From assembly GCF_002161085.1 (NCBI RefSeq), contig NZ_NFLU01000020.1:1-39898 (forward strand): 39,898 nucleotides of DNA, read 5' to 3'. A model generated the notes under the pieces. The model was not told the origin of the DNA, ran no database searches, and was given only the letters and a program-made list of their open reading frames with translations. This document shows positions 1 through 7,179 of the stretch, piece after piece. The position numbers were made by a program, and so were the translations under genes. The first letter of the stretch is position 1; each line of letters starts with the position of its first letter. Source of the stretch: Flavonifractor sp. An112 (lineage in GTDB: Bacteria; Bacillota; Clostridia; Oscillospirales; Oscillospiraceae).

Positions 1-8
1 AGTGCCCT

Positions 9-92
9 GGGGGCCTAATGCTCACATCGGTCCCCCGGAGGCCAAACGCTCGCATCGGTGCCAATAGGGGCCAAGTGCTCACATCGGTGCCC
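9..92. repeat. IS21-type terminal repeat array
   Basis: Three imperfect copies of a unit of the form GGGGCCAA-TGCTCACATCGGTGCC are spaced about 30 bp apart just beyond the 3' end of the truncated istB. The shared core is CTCACATCGGT, with one G variant in the middle copy. Multiple repeated transposase-binding sites at the ends are a known feature of IS21-family elements, so this is read as the istB-side end of such an element. The outer tip may lie left of the window. Confidence 0.65.
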
Positions 93-121
93 AAAGCCCT
101 TTTGCACTAATTTTGAGTACC

Positions 122-709
<588 letters not shown>

Positions 710-710
<1 letters not shown>

Positions 711-853
711 CAAAGTCCCCCTCCCGGTTTTCCCCTCTCCGCTTCCTGTTCGGCTTTCCATTTCAGAAGCAAGGAGATGGCCAGTTCCTGGGTCGCGGGA
801 TCGGCGCAGAACTCAAAGAACTTCACAATCAGCATTTCTGGCGTCAGCCCCAT
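710..853 (-). CDS. Short conserved hypothetical protein (47 codons) or frameshifted tail of the preceding gene
   Basis: A 47-residue frame starts at ATG 853, inside the end of the preceding gene in another frame, and ends with a TGA that overlaps the next ATG. The sequence is helical and charged (EMLIVKFFEFCADPATQEL, then a Lys/Glu-rich end). The ribosome site is weak. Two readings are possible: a separate, translationally coupled small protein, or the true C-terminus of the 148-aa gene displaced by a frameshift near 850. The tight TGATG junction favours a real coding end at 710. Confidence 0.4.
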
Positions 854-1259
854 AGGGGAAGGCGCGCTCTTTGCGGCTGTCCACCTCCAGCACATGGCGA
901 TGGCCCAGGAATACCGCCCGGTATCCGATCTCCTGATCCTCGCCGGCGGCAAAGTGGAACCACGCTGCCTCCTCCGGGAACTCGGAATGCCACCAGGTTT
1001 CAAACTCCTCAAAGCTCTCCACCTGGCCGTCCGCCCGCAGCTTCTCAAAGCTGCCGAAGTCTTCAATGGTACCTCGCTCCGCACGGAGCCATAGTTCCCA
1101 GCTTGTGTTCTCCGGGCCTGGCTCCAGCCGGTGGAGAAGGCGGAAGATCCGGTCGATGGCCGCATAGGATGTCTCGTCATAGGTGAAGGAGCAGTTGATG
1201 TTTCGGTATTCCACCCGACCCAGCCAGTTGATGTAGTGCTTGATCTCCGGCGCTTTCAT
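813..1259 (-). CDS. Conserved hypothetical accessory protein (148 aa)
   Basis: The start ATG at 1259 overlaps the stop of the upstream gene by 4 bp (ATGA), a sign of operon coupling. The protein is acidic and rich in aromatic residues (ELWLRAERG, FETWWHSEFPEE, AAWFHFAAGEDQEI). It has no signal peptide, membrane segment or catalytic motif that I recognise. It belongs to a leftward operon headed by a metallophosphoesterase. Its C-terminus may be shifted by a frame error (see the 47-codon frame at 710-853). Confidence 0.6.
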   Translation of the reverse strand: MKAPEIKHYINWLGRVEYRNINCSFTYDETSYAAIDRIFRLLHRLEPGPENTSWELWLRAERGTIEDFGSFEKLRADGQVESFEEFETWWHSEFPEEAAWFHFAAGEDQEIGYRAVFLGHRHVLEVDSRKERAFPYGADARNADCEVL

Positions 1260-1606
1260 GTTTTCACCTCCTCAGTATCCGTATCCCCATCCTCCGTTTC
1301 CTCAAACTGGAGCCGGAAGAGGGCAGTGTGCTCTCCCACAAGAGCGGGGTATTTGTAATAGACATGGCGGCAGAGGGTTTTGTACAGTTCAAGGAGCCTC
1401 GGATCATCTCCGAAGTCCACAAGCCCGTCCATGATTCGCTCGATCTCCCGCTCCTCGGTGATCCTGCCGTTCAACACCTGTTCTACCAAACGGCTGTATT
1501 GCTGATATGCGGCGTCCATTAGGTGGAAAATCTTCTGGACGATCTCACGGATTGCGGCAAAGCACGCCTCCTGCTCCTTGGCCTCCGGTCTTTCTTCCTC
1601 TGTCAT
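1256..1606 (-). CDS. Conserved hypothetical accessory protein (116 aa)
   Basis: The start ATG at 1606 overlaps the metallophosphoesterase stop by 4 bp, and its own stop overlaps the next start by 4 bp. The protein is almost wholly alpha-helical and acidic, with a Glu/Asp/Thr-rich C-terminal tail (EETEDGDTDTEEVKT) and no transmembrane segment. It is a middle member of an accessory operon typical of Clostridial mobile elements. I cannot assign a function. Confidence 0.65.
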   Translation of the reverse strand: MTEEERPEAKEQEACFAAIREIVQKIFHLMDAAYQQYSRLVEQVLNGRITEEREIERIMDGLVDFGDDPRLLELYKTLCRHVYYKYPALVGEHTALFRLQFEETEDGDTDTEEVKT

Positions 1607-2322
1607 AATGTGTCCCCTCCCGTCAAGAGCTGCGGCGCAGCCTCCACGCTGTGGAAGAGGAAGTGCATCCGGTCGATATGCTTGTCAATATGCCAGTGTC
1701 CACAGAACCAGTGGTCGTATTTGAGTTTCCGCTCGATCTCCTCCAACCATTTCTCGGTAGAGTCGTCCACGGTACTCTGGTCGATCATCGGAAGAAAGAC
1801 CTCGCGCGGCTCATACGGATAGGGACAGGTGTGGGAGAGGACGGTATCTACCTGCCACCCGCAGGCGTCCAGCGTCTGGATAACCTTGTCCTTGATCTCC
1901 TGGGAAGGCTGTTCGTCCGGCCACCAGCCGTACCCTCTGGCCAGCCGGTAGAATTTGTCCACGCTGTAAGCTCCGCCGATGACCAAGTGTCGGAGACCTT
2001 CCAGATCAAAGATCTCACCATCCATAGCAAACAGCAGGCGGGGAAAGGCTTCCTCTACCCAGACTGTCCCGCCGTTCCACTGCTTCGTCCGATAGGAAGG
2101 GATACTGGCCGGTCGGATCTCATGGTTGCCGTGGATGCAGAGCATCGTCGGCTTTACGGCGGTAAGAACTTTCTTCATCTCTGTGTCTCGCCGGTTTCGG
2201 TAGTAGTTCGCTCCTGCATCTCCAAGCAGAACCAGAGTATCCTGCTCTGTCAGCTTCTTGCTGTCGCAAAACTGTATGACCTCATAGGGGTCTCCGTGGA
2301 TATCACCCGTGTAATAGATAAT
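1603..2322 (-). CDS. Calcineurin-like metallophosphoesterase, apparent ATT start
   Basis: This 239-residue predicted dinuclear metallophosphoesterase has the full motif set: GDIHGD at residues 6-11, GDAG at 34-37, GNHE at 65-68, HTCP near 164 and GHWH near 208-211. In the family these residues bind two metal ions and hydrolyse phosphoesters; the substrate cannot be told from sequence. Related proteins, as I recall them, begin MIYxTGDxHG, which would place the start at the ATT codon 2320-2322. A good AGGTGG site lies 8 bp upstream, and an in-frame TGA precedes it at 2326-2328. The first in-frame ATG (2178) would delete the first two metal motifs, so it is unlikely. The gene heads a leftward overlapping operon. 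Confidence 0.75.
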   Translation of the reverse strand: MIYYTGDIHGDPYEVIQFCDSKKLTEQDTLVLLGDAGANYYRNRRDTEMKKVLTAVKPTMLCIHGNHEIRPASIPSYRTKQWNGGTVWVEEAFPRLLFAMDGEIFDLEGLRHLVIGGAYSVDKFYRLARGYGWWPDEQPSQEIKDKVIQTLDACGWQVDTVLSHTCPYPYEPREVFLPMIDQSTVDDSTEKWLEEIERKLKYDHWFCGHWHIDKHIDRMHFLFHSVEAAPQLLTGGDTL

Positions 2323-2432
2323 TGGTCATTCCACCTTTCTTTTTTCATTATACCAACTCGGAAGGCCCATATCCGGGACTTTCCAAAAACATATCCACCA
2401 TTCCCAAAATATATCCAGCTTTACTGGCATAG

Positions 2433-2469
2433 ATCGACCGGCAGTCAATGCTCGTGACTTCCGGTTGAT
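2433..2469. promoter_or_regulatory. Imperfect 15-bp-arm palindrome, left copy
   Basis: Arms ATCGACCGGCAGTCA (2433-2447) and TGACTTCCGGTTGAT (2455-2469) match at 13 of 15 positions when reverse-complemented, with a 7-bp centre. The arms are near-identical in sequence to the perfect palindrome at 3408-3443 on the other side of the XRE pair. No T run follows, so it is not a plain terminator. It lies upstream of a possible leftward -10 box (TATATT, 2408-2413) for the metallophosphoesterase operon. Likely a protein-binding site; the binder is unknown. Confidence 0.6.
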
Positions 2470-2482
2470 TGCTTTCTCAGGT

Positions 2483-2860
2483 TCAGACGGTAAAATCAGA
2501 GTTATCTGGTTTACCGTATCTGCCTTGATGCTCTTTCAAGGAAGCTTTCAACGATTTTATAACATCCAAGAGAATCAGCATCTCATAGGTACTGCAATCC
2601 GAAAGGAGCAGGGAGATTTCTTCGCTGGCGCACCGTTCAGTGCTGGTGACTTGCTCCATCAAAAGCCGGTCGGGAGATACTCCCAAGGCATTGGTGATAA
2701 GCACAAAGGTGTCAAGGCTCATGCTCTTGATCCCGCTCTCTATGTAGCTGATGTAAGATGGCGTTTTATCTACCAGTTCAGAGAGCATCGCTTGCGAAAG
2801 GTGGTTGCGCTGGCGGACTTCACGGATGTGTTTTCCAATGACTTTGTAGTTCAGGCTCAT
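2483..2860 (-). CDS. XRE-family helix-turn-helix regulator (left member of divergent pair)
   Basis: The 125-residue protein has an N-terminal Cro/CI-type helix-turn-helix at about residues 7-66, with the canonical stretches LSQAMLSELVDKTPSYISYI and LDTFVLITNALGVSPD. The C-terminal part (SEEISLLLSDCSTYEMLILLDVIKSL) closely resembles the C-terminus of the divergent regulator at 3002, so the two are paralogues and may heterodimerise. Start at 2860 with a GGAGG site upstream. It is probably a repressor acting on the shared promoter region 2861-3001, similar in layout to a phage CI/Cro switch (inference). Confidence 0.88.
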   Translation of the reverse strand: MSLNYKVIGKHIREVRQRNHLSQAMLSELVDKTPSYISYIESGIKSMSLDTFVLITNALGVSPDRLLMEQVTSTERCASEEISLLLSDCSTYEMLILLDVIKSLKASLKEHQGRYGKPDNSDFTV

Positions 2861-2905
2861 AATAAGACCTCCAAAAAAATTTTGCAGTCTTATTATAGTG
2901 TTTAG

Positions 2906-2974
2906 ATTATATCATCAACTCGGCCTTATATCAATTTCACCTCAGGTTGATATACTCTTAGAAATAGATAATCT
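2906..2974. promoter_or_regulatory. Back-to-back divergent promoters sharing an inverted repeat
   Basis: The leftward promoter has -35 TTGATA (2929-2934, minus strand), a 17-bp spacer and -10 TATAAT (2906-2911). The rightward promoter has -35 TTGATA (2947-2952), a 16-bp spacer and a weaker -10 TAATCT (2969-2974). Both -35 boxes sit inside the arms of one inverted repeat, TATATCAA (2927-2934) and TTGATATA (2947-2954), separated by 12 bp. A repressor bound there would cover both -35 boxes at once. Confidence 0.65.
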
Positions 2975-3001
2975 GGAGAATATATTTGAGGGGGGAAGCC
3001 G

Positions 3002-3361
3002 ATGACGGAACATGATTTGACCGAGAGCCAGCTGATCGGCTCCCGTATTCGAGATGCGCGGATCAATCGCCGGATGAGCCAGGCCGATCTTGCTGCGAAG
3101 GCCAATATCTCGCTGCCGCATATCAGCAATATCGAAAAAGGCAAGACGAGCATGAAGTTGGAAACCTTTATCCGAATCATCGAAGCCCTGCAAGTGTCTG
3201 CTGATTCCCTTCTTCGGCCCGATGTGCCGGAGGTGAGAAGTCTATACCAGAGCGAGTTTGACGAGCTGCTGGCCGACTGCTCTCCCAAGGAGCTGGATTC
3301 CATCCTGAAGATTGTTCGTGAGTTGAAATCCACTATGGCCAGACGGGATGACAATACCTGA
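3002..3361 (+). CDS. XRE-family helix-turn-helix regulator (right member of divergent pair)
   Basis: This 119-residue protein has a Cro/CI-type helix-turn-helix at about residues 12-70 (MSQADLAAKANISLPHISNI, then METFIRII-like KLETFIRIIEALQVS). The C-terminal stretch FDELLADCSPKELDSILKIV parallels the LLSDCSTYEM stretch of the leftward paralogue. The start ATG 3002 follows a strong GAGGGGGG site. It lies between the shared operator region and its own terminator, and is the regulator nearest the recombinase operon. The target and inducer are not visible from sequence. Confidence 0.88.
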   Translation: MTEHDLTESQLIGSRIRDARINRRMSQADLAAKANISLPHISNIEKGKTSMKLETFIRIIEALQVSADSLLRPDVPEVRSLYQSEFDELLADCSPKELDSILKIVRELKSTMARRDDNT

Positions 3362-3367
3362 AAATTT

Positions 3368-3400
3368 GCGAGCTGGAATTGCCGGCTCGCTTCTTTTTTT
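3368..3400 (+). terminator. Rho-independent terminator after the right XRE gene
   Basis: GCGAGCTGG pairs with CCGGCTCGC (one G-T pair) around a short AATTG loop, followed by TTCTTTTTTT. It lies 6 bp after the XRE stop codon and separates the regulator from the recombinase operon. Confidence 0.85.
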
Positions 3401-3407
3401 CTCATCT

Positions 3408-3443
3408 ATCGACCAGAAGTCAAGGTGTTGACTTCTGGTCGAT
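3408..3443. promoter_or_regulatory. Perfect 16-bp-arm palindrome, right copy, next to the recombinase-operon promoter
   Basis: ATCGACCAGAAGTCAA (3408-3423) and TTGACTTCTGGTCGAT (3428-3443) are exact reverse complements around GGTG. A terminator already precedes it, so a second role is likely. A -10 box TATAAT lies at 3466-3471, which puts the -35 position directly at the edge of the palindrome. The related copy at 2433-2469 has the same orientation relative to the leftward operon. Candidate operator or recombinase/ParB-like binding site (inference). Confidence 0.7.
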
Positions 3444-3505
3444 TTTGTTATTAGTCTGCAGATTATATAATGGCCTGGAAGAGAAATAACACAGGGGGAG
3501 CAAAT

Positions 3506-4111
3506 ATGTCAGATCTGACCGTTCAAAATAGAGAGTCAGAGCAGGAGGTTATGCCCTCATTTGATTTCCTGCTGGAGAGGGAAACGGAACGAAACACCCT
3601 TTTAGCGGAACATCGTGCCTGGTTAAAGGAAATCAAGCGGGAACGCCCGCTTCCCAAAACACATTACCGTGTGGCGGTATACATCCGCTACTTCAACCAG
3701 ACCCGCTATGAGGACTATCTCTCAGCTCATAAAAAGCAATTTCTTGATACACTGGCTCTCTGCCCAAACTGGAAGTTTGTCGGTTTCTATGTGGACGAGG
3801 GCAGCACTGCGCCCAATATGGAGAACGCCCCGGAGTGGTCAAGGCTCCTTCAAGACTGCTACGAGGAAAAGGTCGATCTGATCGTTACCCAGAAAGCAAG
3901 CAATATCTCGAAGAAGCTCTCCGAGCTTTCTTTCTGTACGCGCCTTTTGGCAGCACTCTCAAAGCCAGTGGGCGTTTACTTCGTTTCGGAGGATATTTAT
4001 ACGCTGGCTTCCTATTACCAAGAGGATCTACACGACCCCTACTTTTTGCCAGATCCCGGTTGGAAGATACTTCCTGATGACAAACCCCGGAGGGAAATGC
4101 TGCATGATTGA
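3506..4111 (+). CDS. Serine-recombinase-like protein lacking catalytic residues
   Basis: The 201-residue protein starts at ATG 3506 after GGGGGAG; an earlier in-frame ATG at 3470 has no such site. Residues about 54-165 align with the resolvase catalytic domain of the next gene: RVAVYIRYFNQ against RIAVYARVSTD, PNWKFVGFYVDEG against PNWTLVKIYADEG, and SKPVGVYFVSEDI against PSPVGVFFESECI. The nucleophilic Ser is replaced by Phe63, and the two Arg of the SRFAR motif become Asn133 and Lys136. It also lacks the DNA-binding recombinase domain. It therefore cannot catalyse strand exchange by the known mechanism. It may be a regulatory or structural partner of the active recombinase, whose start it overlaps by 8 bp. 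Confidence 0.75.
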   Translation: MSDLTVQNRESEQEVMPSFDFLLERETERNTLLAEHRAWLKEIKRERPLPKTHYRVAVYIRYFNQTRYEDYLSAHKKQFLDTLALCPNWKFVGFYVDEGSTAPNMENAPEWSRLLQDCYEEKVDLIVTQKASNISKKLSELSFCTRLLAALSKPVGVYFVSEDIYTLASYYQEDLHDPYFLPDPGWKILPDDKPRREMLHD

Positions 4112-5984
4112 CAAGTCCACACGCAAACAGCTTGCGGAACGGAAAGAACGGGTCCGCCGGCGTATCAACACAAAAGTTGACCCGGAGAACTATGAATTCA
4201 TTCCGGCCAAAAAGCCCATCGACTATTACGACAATGATATAAGGCAGCGGATCGCCGTGTATGCCCGTGTCTCCACAGACAATGTCCAGCAGACTTCCTC
4301 CTATGAGCTGCAAAAGAAATACTATGAAGATTTTGTTGTGCATCATCCCAACTGGACATTGGTCAAAATCTATGCGGATGAGGGCATCAGCGGGACTTCT
4401 CTGGCTCATCGGGACGAGTTCAACAGCATGATCGCCGATTGCCGTAGCGGGAAAATCGATATGATCATTACCAAAAGCGTGTCTCGCTTTGCCCGGAATG
4501 TGGTGGACTGTATCAGCATGGTGCGAATGCTTGCGGAGCTGCCCAGTCCTGTCGGGGTGTTCTTTGAGAGCGAATGTATCTTCTCCCTCAAAGACGATTC
4601 CCAGATGGCGCTTTCGTTTCAGGCCACCATGGCTCAGGAGGAGTCTCACATCCGCAGCCGGAGCATGGAAACCTCCTTGCGGATGCGGCTGGACGGAGGT
4701 CTGCCATTGACGCCCAAACTGCTGGGGTATTCTCACGACGCAGATGGAAACCTGGTCGTCAACCCGGATGAAGCCCCCACGGTAAAACTCATCTTCTATA
4801 TGTATCTGTACGGATATTCCACCTCCGACATTGCGGCGGCGCTCACCGAGCTGGGCCGAAAAACTTATCTGGGGAATGTCAAGTGGACATCCAACTCCAT
4901 TGTCCAGGTCCTTCGCAATGAGCGGCATTGCGGGGATGTACTGACCCGGAAGACCTTCACCCCCAACTATCTGAACCACAAGGCCAGAAAAAATCGGGGG
5001 GACAGACCCCAGAGCCTTTACCGGAACCACCACGAGGGCATCGTTTCCAGAGATGATTTCATTGCGGTTCAGCATCTTCTGAACAACTCCAAGTATGGCA
5101 ACCGTTCCATCCTCCCGGAGCTGCGGGTGATCGACAGCGGCCTGCTCAGGGGGTTCGTGACCATCAATCCCCGCTGGGCTGGATTTAAGCCGGCGGATTA
5201 TTACCAAGCGTCCGCCAGTATCCATCCACCCGATGAGCAGCAGGCGGATGCATCCCTGCCCTCGAGCATCACATTGGTTCCGGGAGATTTTGATATGAGA
5301 GGCTTTGAAATCGCCCGCAGTGAATTCTTTGATAATTATCACCGTCCCTATGTACTGTTTCAAGATAAGAGGATCAAGTTCAGCACCACATGTGTTCGGT
5401 CTTTTGGGAAAGACAACCATGTGGAGCTGCTGGTCAACCCTGTGGAGATGAAGTTCGCCGTCCGTACAGCGGCGAAAAGCAGCCGCAACGCAGTCGTGTT
5501 TTCCAAGCTGTCAGACGGAAAGTATCAGCCCAGGGATATCGCCGGTGCGGCCTATGTAGAAACGCTTTTTCAGTTATTCGGCTGGAGTCCGGATTTAAAA
5601 TACCGGATCGCCGGAGCGCTGTTTCAAACCGAAACTGAATCTGCGTATATTTTTGATGTCAATGATGCGGAAGCGTTTATTAAATCGTACCTGCTTTCCG
5701 GTTCAAAAAGCACGGAACAGGCAAAGGAGCCTGTACAGCCCCTTTCTGTCTCCGGCAAACGGGTGCGGGCAGTCCCGGAGGAGTGGATCGGCTCTTTTGG
5801 CAAGCAATATTACCTCCACCAACAGTCTTTCCCGCCCGTCTGCGATCAGAGTGAGGAAGACTGGAAAATTCGCATGGAGGGCCAGTTGTATGAAACCGGA
5901 CAGAAACTCCGCGTGACAGGATTTGACGTGCTGCGTGACTATATCTGTCAGGAACTCGGTCAGCGCGGGAAGGAGGAATCCTAA
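4104..5984 (+). CDS. Large serine recombinase with an extra C-terminal domain
   Basis: The 626-residue protein starts at ATG 4104 with GGAGGG upstream; the alternative ATG at 4077 lies deeper inside the preceding gene. The N-terminal resolvase domain (about 48-190) has Arg55 and nucleophile Ser57 in YARVSTD, the DEGISGTS motif near 92, SRFARN near 127-132 and the EESHIRSRS helix. A recombinase DNA-binding domain (about 205-330) follows, with YLGNVKWTSNSIVQVLRNER. Residues about 394-626 form an extension not typical of transposon serine recombinases; a domain in it recurs in the next two genes. I see no Cys zinc ribbon of the usual large recombinase type. Expected to cut and rejoin DNA for integration, excision or inversion; its sites are unknown. 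Confidence 0.88.
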   Translation: MIDKSTRKQLAERKERVRRRINTKVDPENYEFIPAKKPIDYYDNDIRQRIAVYARVSTDNVQQTSSYELQKKYYEDFVVHHPNWTLVKIYADEGISGTSLAHRDEFNSMIADCRSGKIDMIITKSVSRFARNVVDCISMVRMLAELPSPVGVFFESECIFSLKDDSQMALSFQATMAQEESHIRSRSMETSLRMRLDGGLPLTPKLLGYSHDADGNLVVNPDEAPTVKLIFYMYLYGYSTSDIAAALTELGRKTYLGNVKWTSNSIVQVLRNERHCGDVLTRKTFTPNYLNHKARKNRGDRPQSLYRNHHEGIVSRDDFIAVQHLLNNSKYGNRSILPELRVIDSGLLRGFVTINPRWAGFKPADYYQASASIHPPDEQQADASLPSSITLVPGDFDMRGFEIARSEFFDNYHRPYVLFQDKRIKFSTTCVRSFGKDNHVELLVNPVEMKFAVRTAAKSSRNAVVFSKLSDGKYQPRDIAGAAYVETLFQLFGWSPDLKYRIAGALFQTETESAYIFDVNDAEAFIKSYLLSGSKSTEQAKEPVQPLSVSGKRVRAVPEEWIGSFGKQYYLHQQSFPPVCDQSEEDWKIRMEGQLYETGQKLRVTGFDVLRDYICQELGQRGKEES

Positions 5985-6791
5985 ATGTTTGAAGAAAGTC
6001 GGGAAAATACCGGCAGCGTAATCGCCGGAATGCTTCGTTCCCTGGAGGACGGGCATTTGGATATTGTTCCGTCTGCTGAATTAGAAAAAGCGGAACCGGC
6101 AGCTTCTCCCGCAAACAGCAGTAGTGATGAGGTTCTGGAGATGGCCGGTGACTTTAACTACGATGGCTACCAGGTGGTACGCCGTGAGTTCTTCGCCCAT
6201 ATTAATGAGCCGTCTGTAACTTTCAACAATTACAAATTTTATGTAAATACCGCCTGCCTGAACCGCTTCCCACAAGTTGATTATGTGCAGGTACTGGTCA
6301 ATCAGGAGAGCAGGATCTTGGCGATCCGTCCCTGTCGGGCGGAAGATCGGGATGCCTGCGCCTGGTGCACCAACGGCTCCGGCAGACGCAAACCGAAACA
6401 GATCACCTGCAAGATTTTTTTCGCCAAAGTGTTTTCACTGATGGGCTGGAATCTGGACTATCGATATAAGCTCCTCGGGCGGATAATCCATGCCAGGGAT
6501 GAGTGGCTCATCGCATTTGATCTCACAGCGACCGAAGTGTATCAGCGGGTGCAAAAAGACGGCCAGAAGCCCAAGTCTTCTCGAACTCCCGTGTTTCCGG
6601 AGGGCTGGAAGACGCAGTTTGGACTCCCGTTCCGGGAACACCAGAAATCTATGCAGGTAGACATTTTTGAAGGATATGCTGTATATGGGTTGCGCGATAA
6701 CATCGCTCCTGCTGCATCAGAGCAGTCAGACGAGGCTGCCTCTGATACTGGTAGTAAGTCCGTTTTGGGAGGACAAGGACATGAATCATGA
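5985..6791 (+). CDS. Stand-alone homologue of the recombinase C-terminal extension
   Basis: The 268-residue protein starts directly at the preceding stop (TAAATG) with GGAAGGAGG upstream. Residues about 50-185 align with residues 394-535 of the recombinase: GYQVVRREFF against GFEIARSEFF, YVQVLVNQE against HVELLVNPV, FSLMGWNLDYRYKLLGR against FQLFGWSPDLKYRIAGA, and IAFDLTATEVY against YIFDVNDAEAF. A later stretch, FPEGWKTQFGLPFREHQKS, matches VPEEWIGSFGKQYYLHQQS. So it carries the whole extension without the catalytic and DNA-binding parts. A partner or decoy subunit is likely; no catalytic motif is seen. Confidence 0.75.
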   Translation: MFEESRENTGSVIAGMLRSLEDGHLDIVPSAELEKAEPAASPANSSSDEVLEMAGDFNYDGYQVVRREFFAHINEPSVTFNNYKFYVNTACLNRFPQVDYVQVLVNQESRILAIRPCRAEDRDACAWCTNGSGRRKPKQITCKIFFAKVFSLMGWNLDYRYKLLGRIIHARDEWLIAFDLTATEVYQRVQKDGQKPKSSRTPVFPEGWKTQFGLPFREHQKSMQVDIFEGYAVYGLRDNIAPAASEQSDEAASDTGSKSVLGGQGHES

Positions 6792-7179
6792 AAATCAATT
6801 GCAGGCTTACTTAACGCTGGACCCTGCGCGAAACCGGATTCGAATCCACCGGCAAACGATTCGTCTCTTGAAGAATCCTGCGTATGTGCAATTCCTGGTA
6901 AACCCTGAAGAACTGTATATCGCCGTTCTCGGATCGGACAAACCTATTTCAGGCGGGACCGCAAACAAGGTTCGGATGTCAAGTACATCCCAGCAGTCTA
7001 TAGAATTCTATAGTACGATCCTTATCAAAAACTTTTCCGAACTGCTGGGTGGCTTTGACCTGAGATTTAATTACCAGCTGACCGGTGAGATCGATCAAGT
7101 CAACCGGGTCGCATATTTTTCCCTCAAAACCGTCAAACAGCTGGAACGCAGGAGGCTACATGACAGAGAAAGCATTTAG
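6781..7179 (+). CDS. Minimal stand-alone copy of the recombinase-extension domain
   Basis: The 132-residue protein starts at ATG 6781 and overlaps the preceding gene by 11 bp. It consists of little more than the shared domain: IRLLKNPAYVQFLVNPEELYIAV and FSELLGGFDLRFNYQLTGEI, ending VAYFSLKTVKQLE. This is the third copy of the domain within 3.1 kb. The copies are too diverged to be a recent duplication. No catalytic residues, membrane segment or known fold name can be given. It also overlaps the next gene by 20 bp, in keeping with one transcript. Confidence 0.7.
   Translation: MNHENQLQAYLTLDPARNRIRIHRQTIRLLKNPAYVQFLVNPEELYIAVLGSDKPISGGTANKVRMSSTSQQSIEFYSTILIKNFSELLGGFDLRFNYQLTGEIDQVNRVAYFSLKTVKQLERRRLHDRESI

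Noticed and set aside
9-92. Short regularly spaced repeats as a possible CRISPR array
   Set aside because: Only three imperfect units, spacers under 20 bp and placement at the end of istB fit IS21 terminal repeats; no cas genes.
3368-3443. Both hairpins as a double terminator
   Set aside because: The first is a proper terminator; the second matches a palindrome elsewhere that has no T run, so a binding role is preferred.
3885-5420. A 511-codon open frame on the minus strand opposite the serine recombinase
   Set aside because: It is antisense to a gene with clear catalytic motifs, has no ribosome site and its sequence shows no domain; it is a shadow of codon bias.
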